Shown piece by piece: positions 1-5,521 of a DNA stretch of 5,521 nucleotides (within the stretch, counting starts at the first letter, position 1; every line of letters begins with the position of its first letter). Origin of the DNA: Gemmatimonadota bacterium (GTDB lineage: Bacteria; Gemmatimonadota; Gemmatimonadetes; Longimicrobiales; UBA6960); contig PAUA01000020.1 of assembly GCA_002712565.1 (NCBI GenBank), forward strand, positions 7,809 through 13,329, written 5' to 3'. The notes under the pieces were generated by a model. The model searched no databases, was not told the origin of the DNA, and worked only from the letters and a program-made list of their open reading frames with translations. Both the position numbers and the translations under genes were made by a program.

Positions 1-171
1 CTCGAGCCAGACGGCGTGCTCCTGAACGCATCTCCGCGGCTCTCGTTGGACAATGGTGCGATGGTGGCTCGCGCAGGTGCGTTTCGCCTCGGGCGGGGAG
101 AGATTGCGTCGCTGGATGCCTCGCCCGACCCTAACTTGCCGTTTCCCGGATTGTTGAAAGCTTTCGCGTGA
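1..171 (+). CDS. tsaD: TsaD, tRNA threonylcarbamoyladenosine biosynthesis protein, C-terminal end (partial)
   Basis: The window opens inside this gene in frame 1; 56 codons remain before TGA at 169-171. TsaD is the ASKHA-fold subunit that transfers the threonylcarbamoyl group to A37 of ANN-decoding tRNAs, giving t6A. The visible tail contains LSLDNGAMVARAG (residues 15-27 of the fragment), which matches the conserved C-terminal CTDNGAMIAYAG block of E. coli TsaD; the Asp (residue 17 here) is the family's metal ligand. The segment after it, with Pro at residues 42, 44, 47 and 49, corresponds to the usual short proline-bearing tail. The other catalytic motifs lie upstream of the window. The gene runs in the same direction as lgt, 52 bp away, so it may be the head of, or a read-through neighbour to, the envelope operon. 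Identification rests on about 30 well-matched residues, so it is good but not complete. Confidence 0.85.
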   Translation, partial: LEPDGVLLNASPRLSLDNGAMVARAGAFRLGRGEIASLDASPDPNLPFPGLLKAFA

Positions 172-175
172 TCGT

Positions 176-193
176 GTGCTCCGAGCGGAGCAC
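176..193. repeat. Perfect 8-bp inverted repeat between tsaD and lgt (possible weak terminator or attenuator)
   Basis: GTGCTCCG at 176-183 is followed by AG and then its exact reverse complement CGGAGCAC at 186-193. As RNA this would fold as a 7-bp GC-rich stem closing a GAGC tetraloop. It begins 5 bases after the tsaD stop codon. No T-run follows (the next bases are CTTCCGC), so it is not a standard intrinsic terminator. It could slow read-through, protect the 3' end of the upstream mRNA, or be chance. Confidence 0.55.
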
Positions 194-212
194 CTTCCGC
201 GGATCACCTTCT

Positions 213-217
213 AAGGA
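213..217 (+). promoter_or_regulatory. Ribosome binding site of lgt
   Basis: AAGGA lies 6 bases before the GTG at 224. This clear Shine-Dalgarno match fixes the GTG as the start rather than the in-frame ATG at codon 15. The preceding CACCTT (205-210) could pair weakly with it (CCTT-CT-AAGG), but the stem is only 4 bp. Confidence 0.7.
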
Positions 218-223
218 CTGAGC

Positions 224-1081
224 GTGTACCCGATCTTCTTCCGTCTCCCGAGCTGGTTGCCCTTCATGGGGGATGCGCCGATCACCTCCTTCGGCGTGTT
301 CATGTTCCTCTCCTTCCTGACAGGCGGGATTTTGTTGCGCTCCGAGATGGAGCGGACCGGCCACGATCCCGATCGGGCTTGGGATCTGGTGTTCATGGGG
401 GTATTGGGAGGTGTCATTGGAGCAAAGGCGTACTACGTGCTCCTGAACTACGAGGCGCTTCTGGCCAACCCGTTGTCGGCGATCTTCTCACGGGGCGGAA
501 TGGTATGGTACGGCGGATTCGCGGGGGCGCTTCTTCTCATCGTCATCGAGATCAAGCGGAGGGATCTGCCACTCGGACAGGTCGCGGACCTCTGTTCGCC
601 GACTCTCGCCATCGGGTATGCCGTTGGCCGGATGGGATGTTTCCTGGTCGGAGACGACTATGGGCGTCCCACGGGCTCCTGGATGGGGATCAGGTTTCCG
701 GACGGCACGCCGCCCACGACGGTGGAAGCTCTCGAGAGAAACTTCGGTGTTCAGGTCGATCCGACCTTGGTAGAGCGCTTCGGACAGGTCGTCCCCGTGC
801 ATCCCACTCAGCTCTACGAGGTCGCGATGGCCTCCATCATCTTTCTGGTTCTCTGGAAGCTGCGGGTCCACAATCACTCGGCTGGCTGGCTCTTTTGGAT
901 TTGTTTGACCTTGCTCAGCGTCGAACGCTTCTTGGTCGAGTTCGTTCGGGTGAAGGACGACCGATTCTTCGGGCCCCTCACCATTGCGCAGGGCATCGCG
1001 ATTACCCTCGTGCTCGTCGGTCTTTGGGGAGTACGCCAATCGTGGTCCGTGGGAGCGGAGTCGGAAGGAGAAAAAGCCTGA
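224..1081 (+). CDS. lgt: Prolipoprotein diacylglyceryl transferase (Lgt family)
   Basis: Lgt moves a diacylglyceryl group from phosphatidylglycerol to the lipobox cysteine of prelipoproteins in the inner membrane, the first step of lipoprotein maturation. The protein has 285 residues, as is usual, and about seven hydrophobic segments (roughly 20-38, 54-74, 96-112, 124-145, 200-216, 221-237, 252-272). Family blocks seen are GGMVWYGG (91-98), the signature GRMGCFLVGDDYGRPT (135-150), HPTQLYE (193-199) and RFLVEFVR (235-242). Against E. coli Lgt as I remember it, the essential arginines R143 and R239 are kept (R136, R235). Y26, H103, N146 and Y235 appear as F23, Y96, C139 and L231. The GDDYG/WYGG form is a recurring Lgt subfamily, so lipoprotein lipidation is likely but not proven. 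The start is GTG, backed by AAGGA. It begins a compact co-directional cluster of envelope genes. Confidence 0.92.
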   Translation: MYPIFFRLPSWLPFMGDAPITSFGVFMFLSFLTGGILLRSEMERTGHDPDRAWDLVFMGVLGGVIGAKAYYVLLNYEALLANPLSAIFSRGGMVWYGGFAGALLLIVIEIKRRDLPLGQVADLCSPTLAIGYAVGRMGCFLVGDDYGRPTGSWMGIRFPDGTPPTTVEALERNFGVQVDPTLVERFGQVVPVHPTQLYEVAMASIIFLVLWKLRVHNHSAGWLFWICLTLLSVERFLVEFVRVKDDRFFGPLTIAQGIAITLVLVGLWGVRQSWSVGAESEGEKA

Positions 1082-1105
1082 CGAATCGGACAGGGTGACG
1101 GGAAA

Positions 1106-1921
1106 ATGCTGACGATCCTGCACGGGTCGGACGTGCACTTCGGCAATCCTCACCGACCGAGTGTAGCCGCCGGCTTTCTCGAGTTGGCGCGACGCGTGTC
1201 GCCCGATGTTGTCGTCTTGGCTGGAGATCTGACGCAGCGGGCCAAGGTCCGCGAATTTGAGCAGGCCCACGCGTACCTCGGTGAATTCGGGCCTGCGCCG
1301 GTCGTGGTCACCCCCGGAAACCACGACATTCCTCTCTACCGCGTACATGAGCGTCTGTTCGCTCCGTTCCGGAACTATCAGGCCTTCATATCCCAGGAAC
1401 TCGACACCGCGACTCGGGTCGACGGAGCAGTTTTGGTAGCCTTGAACTCGGCCGATCCTTACCGAGGACTCGTCAACGGACGCATCGAGGCCGGCCAACT
1501 CCATTTTCTGGCACGTATCTTCCAGGAAACATCTGACGCGGATGTCCGTATCGTAGTCATACACCATGCTTTGGCTCCACCGCCCGACGGGGGGTCGGAC
1601 GCGGTCCTTCCGAGAAACGCGTCTCTTCTGGACCGATTCCGGGAGCTGGGAGTGGATTTGATTCTCAGTGGGCATCTTCATCGCGGCTTTGTGACCAGCT
1701 CGTCGGAAGTGCGGCCGCACCACAGAGACCGCGGCGACATCGCTATCGTCCACAGCGGGACGGCCACGTCCAATCGGGGTCGTAGGGCCGAGAAGGGGGA
1801 AAACAGTGTGAACGTGTTGAAAATCCGCGCTGAGGGCATCGAAGTGATGCCCTTTTGGTTCCAGGAGCATGTGGCGGGCTTCGTGGCACGTGAGCCCATC
1901 AACATCCGGCGCAGCGAATGA
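1106..1921 (+). CDS. Calcineurin-like metallophosphoesterase (CpdA/Icc type), substrate unknown
   Basis: This 271-residue protein carries all the dimetal phosphoesterase motifs in order: DVH (9-11), GD (40-41), GNHD (72-75), HH (153-154) and GHLH (189-192). The beta-alpha layout and length fit a single-domain enzyme like cAMP phosphodiesterase CpdA. Such enzymes hydrolyse phosphomonoesters or diesters at a Mn/Fe-type centre; the substrate cannot be read from the sequence. There is no signal peptide or membrane segment, so it should act in the cytoplasm. The GNHD motif, in place of the GNRD I associate with LpxH, argues against UDP-2,3-diacylglucosamine hydrolase. The ATG start has GGTGA (1094-1098) 7 bases upstream. 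It lies 24 bases after lgt, and its stop overlaps the next gene as ATGA, implying co-expression with envelope genes. Motif II continues as GDLTQRAK (40-47), which I recall from a common uncharacterised bacterial branch. Confidence 0.88.
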   Translation: MLTILHGSDVHFGNPHRPSVAAGFLELARRVSPDVVVLAGDLTQRAKVREFEQAHAYLGEFGPAPVVVTPGNHDIPLYRVHERLFAPFRNYQAFISQELDTATRVDGAVLVALNSADPYRGLVNGRIEAGQLHFLARIFQETSDADVRIVVIHHALAPPPDGGSDAVLPRNASLLDRFRELGVDLILSGHLHRGFVTSSSEVRPHHRDRGDIAIVHSGTATSNRGRRAEKGENSVNVLKIRAEGIEVMPFWFQEHVAGFVAREPINIRRSE

Positions 1922-2118
1922 CCAGATTCTACGTAAAAAGGGAGGCGGGGATACGCGAAACGGTCAGTGCGTTAGCCGTCGCCTTGAGTGTCGGCGGCTT
2001 GTCTTTCTATCTGACCCGGATGCTTCTTGCCCGCGACGATTTGGAATCCAAGGCACTGCCTGACGTGGCCGCGGACCCCGGACGCCTCCGGGGCGCTCGA
2101 AGCGAAGGATTCAAGTAG
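1918..2118 (+). CDS. Small single-pass membrane protein, function unknown
   Basis: A 66-residue protein that I do not recognise. A basic N-terminus (Arg3, Lys7, Arg8, Arg13) leads into one hydrophobic stretch at about residues 15-36, rich in Ala, Val, Leu and Gly. The tail of about 28 residues is charged and hydrophilic (RDD at 39-41, several Arg near the end). By the positive-inside rule the N-terminus would be cytoplasmic, although Arg34 and Arg39 blur this. There is no lipobox cysteine and no convincing signal-peptidase site. The ATG shares ATGA with the stop of the phosphoesterase, and no clear Shine-Dalgarno precedes it, so translation is probably coupled. It ends 7 bases before the Omp85 start. 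The exact overlap and the need to fill the 200-base space support a real gene. It might be an accessory to the phosphoesterase or the assembly machinery; that is a guess. Confidence 0.7.
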   Translation: MTRFYVKREAGIRETVSALAVALSVGGLSFYLTRMLLARDDLESKALPDVAADPGRLRGARSEGFK

Positions 2119-2121
2119 AGG
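2117..2121 (+). promoter_or_regulatory. Ribosome binding site choosing the Omp85 start
   Basis: AGAGG overlaps the stop codon of the small membrane protein and lies 4 bases before the ATG at 2126, slightly closer than ideal. It supports starting at 2126, where a signal peptide begins at once, rather than at the in-frame ATG at 2027 inside the upstream gene. Confidence 0.5.
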
Positions 2122-2125
2122 TCGC

Positions 2126-4339
2126 ATGCGGATCTCGTCCACGCTCACCTGTTTCATCCTGTTGGTGGCCCACGCATCCCTCCTCGCCCAAGCGCCTGCC
2201 GTCCAGGTCCGGAGTATCGACTTTGTCGGTAACGAGGCGTTTCCGCCCGATTCCCTGGAGCGCGCCATCGTCAATCGTGAAACCAGGTGTCGTGCCTTCG
2301 GGTTCGGTGAGTTCTGCCCCTTCGGAGCCCTGCGTGAAGACTTGAATGAGCGAGAGCTGTCTCGGGACATGTTACGGCTCACGAACTTCTATAACATCCG
2401 GGGTTATCGAGAGGTCCGGATCGACACGTTGATCACGCGTCCGTCGGAGGACGTCGTGGAATTGTCTTTTCAGATAGACGAAGGGTCACCCGTCCGAATC
2501 GCCAACCTGACGGTGGAGTGGGCGGACGTCTTCGAAGAATTCGACCCTGCCGCCGACCTTCCTGTCCAGGTGGATGGCCTGCTCAACGCGATCGATCTTG
2601 CGGCTACCCGAGACACGCTGATCCAGCGGTTCCGAAACCGCGGGTACCCCAGGGCCGACGTATCTCGTTCGTGGAACGTGCGGGTGGGGAGTCCCTTCCA
2701 GGCGGACGTGACCTTCGAGGTCGAAGTGGGGCCGCATTCTTTTTTTGGCCCCATCACCTTTAGCGGAAACGAACAGCTCAGCGATGACGTGATCCGCCAG
2801 CTCCTCCCATTCGAGGAGGGGCAGGAATATTCCGAGGTGCGTACCCTCGAGGCCCAGCGCAATCTGTTCTCCATCGAGATGATTCAGCGGGTATCGATCG
2901 TCGAGGCGGTGGATCCAGCGGGTATCGTGCCCGACACCGTGGTCCCACTCCAGGTTCAGATCACGGAGGCGGAGGTTCACAGTGTGCAACTCGGTGGGGG
3001 ATGGAGCACCCTGGAGTGCGGGAACGTGGAAGGGCGTTGGACGAGCCGGAACTTCTACGGCGGAGCGAGACAACTGCAACTCCGGGGGCGCTTGTCCAAC
3101 CTGGCGGCTGACCCACTCAAGGAAAGTATTTGTCGCCAAGCCGGCATCAACCAGTTCGGAGGGCTGAACTGGTTGCTTTCGGCGGAATTTGCGCAGCCGC
3201 TGATCCGTCGGAGTGTCTCCTTCGGCGTCAATCTGTTCTGGGAGCGGCAGAGCGTCCAGGACGTGTTCGTTCGCGAAGCCGTCGGTGTGGACCTCTCCCT
3301 CTTTCAGCGGGTTGCCGCGAACACGTCCATCACCTTCGCGTACCGGCCGGAACTCACTAAGCTGGAGGCCGCCGCGGTCTTCTTTTGTACGTCGATTCAG
3401 GTCTGTATACCCGAGGACATAGCGGCCCTTCAGGAACCGGCCTGGTTGGCCCCGGTATCCGTGAACCTCGTACAGGGGAGGACGGACAACCTCTTGAACC
3501 CGACGCGCGGATACCAGCTCGTGGCCAGCTTCGAGCACGCATCCTCCCTGACGGGTTCCGAATTTCAGTACAATCGGGTGTTGGGCGAAGCGACCGCCTA
3601 CATATCGACACGGCCTGGCCATGTCCTGGCGGCTCGGGTCCGGTCGGGATGGATCGGCGCGGGCGCGTTCTCCCTCCCGGCGGGTGACGCCGCCGTCGTA
3701 CATCCCCAGAAGAGGTTCTTCTCGGGTGGGGCCAATAGCGTGCGGGGGTTCGCGCAGAACCAGCTCGGACCGAGAGTGCTCACGGTAGATCCTTCGTCGC
3801 TCCTGTTCCCGATCGGCACCAAACCGGCGGCGTGCACTCCGGATGAGGTCATAGATCTCACCTGTAACGCCAACGCGTTGGACGACGGGGCCTTTGCAAC
3901 ACCGCGTCCCACAGGCGGAGGCGTCCTGCTCGAGGGAAGCCTCGAGTACCGGATCGCGTTGGGGCGGAATCTGGAATCTGCCATCTTTGTCGACTTCGGG
4001 CGGATCTTTCCCGAGACGGGCTCAGGTAAGGTGAGCCAGTTCGAGATTTCTCCCGGAGTGGGTATGCGATATCTGAGTCCCGTCGGGCCCATTCGTGTGG
4101 ATCTGGGTTACAGATTCCGTGGCATCGAGCCGTTGCAAGTTGTCACGACGCAGATTCGCCCGTTCGAGCCAGGTGACGATCCTGCGGACAAAATCAGGCT
4201 TATTGGCGGAGGCGAGCCGATCGATTACGTGATCACGGAGGATCTCGCGGTGCTCGATCCGCGGGTGGTCTACGGCCCGCAGAGCGGCTTCTCCATCAAC
4301 CGTTTTCAGATCCACCTCAGCATCGGACAGGCGTTCTAG
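2126..4339 (+). CDS. Omp85 family outer-membrane protein assembly factor (BamA/TamA-like)
   Basis: 737 residues. Omp85 proteins insert and fold beta-barrel proteins in the outer membrane. In order: a signal peptide (basic Arg2, hydrophobic core about 6-20, likely cleavage near LLAQA, 19-23); three POTRA domains at about 27-118 (starts VRSIDFVGNEAF), 122-202 and 206-284 (GPITFSGNEQLS, 208-219); then a barrel at about 285-737. The barrel holds the hallmark VRGF (539-542), the block LSPVGPIRVDLGYRF (650-664) and a C-terminal aromatic (QIHLSIGQAF), fitting the beta-signal. Three POTRAs and the TamB-like neighbour favour TamA; loop 6, with Cys570 and Cys580, resembles E. coli BamA. I leave the subtype open. 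The mature protein has exactly eight cysteines in four close pairs (55/64, 298/336, 421/427, 570/580). POTRA 1 carries an insertion at about 50-75 with the first pair. At about 450 residues the barrel exceeds the usual 380-400, pointing to long loops at about 411-445 and 665-720. The chosen ATG gives an immediate signal peptide. Confidence 0.93.
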   Translation: MRISSTLTCFILLVAHASLLAQAPAVQVRSIDFVGNEAFPPDSLERAIVNRETRCRAFGFGEFCPFGALREDLNERELSRDMLRLTNFYNIRGYREVRIDTLITRPSEDVVELSFQIDEGSPVRIANLTVEWADVFEEFDPAADLPVQVDGLLNAIDLAATRDTLIQRFRNRGYPRADVSRSWNVRVGSPFQADVTFEVEVGPHSFFGPITFSGNEQLSDDVIRQLLPFEEGQEYSEVRTLEAQRNLFSIEMIQRVSIVEAVDPAGIVPDTVVPLQVQITEAEVHSVQLGGGWSTLECGNVEGRWTSRNFYGGARQLQLRGRLSNLAADPLKESICRQAGINQFGGLNWLLSAEFAQPLIRRSVSFGVNLFWERQSVQDVFVREAVGVDLSLFQRVAANTSITFAYRPELTKLEAAAVFFCTSIQVCIPEDIAALQEPAWLAPVSVNLVQGRTDNLLNPTRGYQLVASFEHASSLTGSEFQYNRVLGEATAYISTRPGHVLAARVRSGWIGAGAFSLPAGDAAVVHPQKRFFSGGANSVRGFAQNQLGPRVLTVDPSSLLFPIGTKPAACTPDEVIDLTCNANALDDGAFATPRPTGGGVLLEGSLEYRIALGRNLESAIFVDFGRIFPETGSGKVSQFEISPGVGMRYLSPVGPIRVDLGYRFRGIEPLQVVTTQIRPFEPGDDPADKIRLIGGGEPIDYVITEDLAVLDPRVVYGPQSGFSINRFQIHLSIGQAF

Positions 4340-4340
4340 G

Positions 4341-5521
4341 GTGGCGATCGGAAAGGGGCTCCGCGTGTGGACGGTGTTGAAGATTGCCGCTGGTCTCCTG
4401 GTGACACTCGCCGTGGGAGCGGTCGCCGGCGTGCTCGTCCTCACCCGTACGAATGTCGGGCAGGTGTTCGTGGTGGAGGAGGCGCTCCGGCGAATGCAGG
4501 GCAGTTTTGACGGCGAAATCACGATCGCCGGTCTGCATTCACCAGGACTCCACAGGGCGGCCACGCTGCTCGACCTCCGGGTCACCGCCCCCGATAGCAG
4601 CCAAATATTGGCTGTGGACTCGGTTGAGGCCGAGTACTCCATGGCCGCGATGCTCAGCGGTGATGTCGCTCTTACCGGCCTCACTCTCTGGGGGCCCAGA
4701 CTGACGATTACCAGGGAGGCGCCGGACCAGCCATTCAACTTGGCGGCCTTCCTCGACGGCACCGAGTCACTGGAGCTGGACCTCGGTGACACGGACGAGC
4801 TCACTGAGGCTGGGGTGCGTTTCCTGTTCGAGGACGTGGACATCCGCGACGGGAGCATCGACGTGCGGTACCCGCTGACGGCTCCGCCTGATCCGACTTC
4901 CCGGTTCCTGAGTGAGCCCGGGCCGGAGGGGCGGGGCTTCGTGCGGGTTATCGGGTTCCAAGGCATCGATGGGCACGTCGACGGCGTGGTCGTGGCGGAT
5001 CCAGCCGTGGGCGGACTAACAATGAACGTTAGAGATTTCGCCTTCGAAGGCAGAATTCTTCAAGACGTGGTCCAGGTCGAGAATCTCGACGGAAGCATTG
5101 TATGGTCCGGGGATAGAATCTCAGTCGCCGTGGAGACCGTGGGTCTCTTGGGCGCCACCGCGACAGGATCGGGTGCGGTCGATCTTGGGGACGGAGATCA
5201 GGTCGAGTTCACCTTCGACGGTGTCGTGGAGAGCTTGGATCTGTCCGAGTTGCGGTGGCTCGAACCCCGCCTTCCGGATGCCCGCGCGAGTGCCCGTATC
5301 GGGGTGGAGTACGGATCGGAGGGGTTGCGTGCCACGTGGTCCGATGGGCAGCTGCCCATCGACGGCGGAAACATCGAGGGAGAGGGGACCGTCAGGGTTG
5401 TTCAGGGTGGAGAAACCTCGTTTGAGGACGTGACCCTGGCGGTACTCGGAGTCCCCGTCTCGACGTTGGAGGAATTTATCCCGCTAGTGTTGCCGTTGGA
5501 GGGTCGGTTGAGTGGAACGGT
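4341..5521 (+). CDS. TamB/AsmA-like periplasmic bridge protein, N-terminal part (truncated by window end)
   Basis: The frame stays open for 393 codons to the window edge. TamB-type proteins are anchored in the inner membrane by one N-terminal helix and cross the periplasm as a long beta-rich groove, working with TamA in outer-membrane protein assembly and, as a group, in phospholipid transport. Visible here: basic residues Lys5, Arg8 and Lys14; one membrane helix at about 14-36; the family-style LTRTNVGQVFV (34-44); then repeated short beta-strand patterns such as IAGLHSPGL (62-70), LTLWGPRLTI (114-123) and FEDVDIRDGSIDVRY (163-177). There is no cysteine in this part. It starts one base after the Omp85 stop, the classic tamA-tamB pairing. 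The start is unsure: GTG 4341 has only a faint AGG 9 bases upstream, while the in-frame GTG 4365 has a better site and still keeps the helix. The diagnostic TamB C-terminal domain lies beyond the window, so an AsmA-like protein of another subgroup remains possible. Confidence 0.78.
   Translation, partial: MAIGKGLRVWTVLKIAAGLLVTLAVGAVAGVLVLTRTNVGQVFVVEEALRRMQGSFDGEITIAGLHSPGLHRAATLLDLRVTAPDSSQILAVDSVEAEYSMAAMLSGDVALTGLTLWGPRLTITREAPDQPFNLAAFLDGTESLELDLGDTDELTEAGVRFLFEDVDIRDGSIDVRYPLTAPPDPTSRFLSEPGPEGRGFVRVIGFQGIDGHVDGVVVADPAVGGLTMNVRDFAFEGRILQDVVQVENLDGSIVWSGDRISVAVETVGLLGATATGSGAVDLGDGDQVEFTFDGVVESLDLSELRWLEPRLPDARASARIGVEYGSEGLRATWSDGQLPIDGGNIEGEGTVRVVQGGETSFEDVTLAVLGVPVSTLEEFIPLVLPLEGRLSGT
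4350..4358 (+). promoter_or_regulatory. Candidate ribosome binding site for an alternative TamB-like start at 4365
   Basis: GGAAAGGGG is purine-rich and ends 6 bases before the in-frame GTG at 4365. If used, the protein would begin MWTVLKIAAG, eight residues shorter, losing two basic residues (Lys5, Arg8) but keeping Lys14 and the whole membrane helix. Confidence 0.35.

Noticed and set aside
1..6. Window begins exactly with CTCGAG, a possible cloning-site edge
   Set aside because: The same hexamer recurs inside the window (for example near 731, 3929 and 3940) and the tsaD frame reads straight through, so it carries no information.
201..217. GGATCACCTTCTAAGGA resembles the 3' end of 16S rRNA and its flank (GGATCACCTCCTTTCTAAGGA)
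   Set aside because: No other rRNA sequence is nearby, four bases are missing including the anti-Shine-Dalgarno core, and AAGGA is explained as the lgt ribosome binding site. Probably chance.
488..1870. 460-codon open frame on the - strand across lgt and the phosphoesterase
   Set aside because: It is antisense to two genes with clear family motifs. Its product is Arg/Asp/His-rich with no recognisable domain, a usual by-product of GC-rich codon use.
2027..2125. N-terminal extension of the Omp85 protein from the in-frame ATG at 2027
   Set aside because: It would add 33 non-hydrophobic residues ahead of a normal signal peptide and overlap the small membrane protein by about 90 bases; the ATG at 2126 has its own ribosome binding site.
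2486..3703. 405-codon open frame on the - strand within the Omp85 gene
   Set aside because: It lies wholly opposite a well-supported Omp85 coding region, and its low-complexity, Arg/Gly/Asp-rich product shows no motifs.
4022..4966. 314-codon open frame on the - strand across the Omp85-TamB junction
   Set aside because: It is Ser/Arg/Thr-rich without any domain, and antisense to the Omp85 C-terminal beta-signal and the TamB-like N-terminus.
5098..5433. 111-codon + strand open frame within the TamB-like gene
   Set aside because: It is an out-of-frame shadow of the continuous TamB-like frame, with no ribosome binding site or motif.

Overview
The window is about 5.5 kb of GC-rich DNA (roughly 60% by eye) with six genes, all on the + strand and packed almost without gaps. 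An Omp85 outer-membrane assembly protein followed by a TamB-like protein means the host is a diderm (Gram-negative-type) bacterium. The cysteine-bearing insertion in the first POTRA domain and the gene style remind me of Gemmatimonadota. That is an impression from memory, held with low confidence.

Layout: (1) 1-171, the last 56 codons of tsaD (tRNA t6A synthesis). (2) 172-223, a 52-bp gap holding a perfect 8-bp inverted repeat and the lgt ribosome binding site. (3) 224-1081, lgt-like prolipoprotein diacylglyceryl transferase. (4) 1106-1921, a calcineurin-like metallophosphoesterase with a complete set of metal-binding motifs. (5) 1918-2118, a 66-residue single-pass membrane protein, joined to the previous gene by an ATGA overlap. 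(6) 2126-4339, an Omp85 (BamA/TamA) protein with signal peptide, three POTRA domains and a beta-barrel. (7) 4341 to the window end, the N-terminal 393 codons of a TamB/AsmA-like protein. Junctions from lgt onward are +24, -4, +7 and +1 bases, so genes 3-7 look like one transcription unit. No stretch over 60 bases is without a gene.

Together, lgt (lipoprotein lipidation at the inner membrane), the Omp85 protein (barrel insertion in the outer membrane) and the TamB-like protein (an inner-membrane-anchored periplasmic bridge) form an envelope-biogenesis cluster. The phosphoesterase and the small membrane protein are the unexplained members. Most notable are four pairs of cysteines in the Omp85 protein, one matching the loop-6 disulfide of E. 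coli BamA, and an Lgt that keeps the two key arginines but differs from E. coli Lgt at several other active-site positions. I see no mobile element, CRISPR array, RNA gene or obvious new system.
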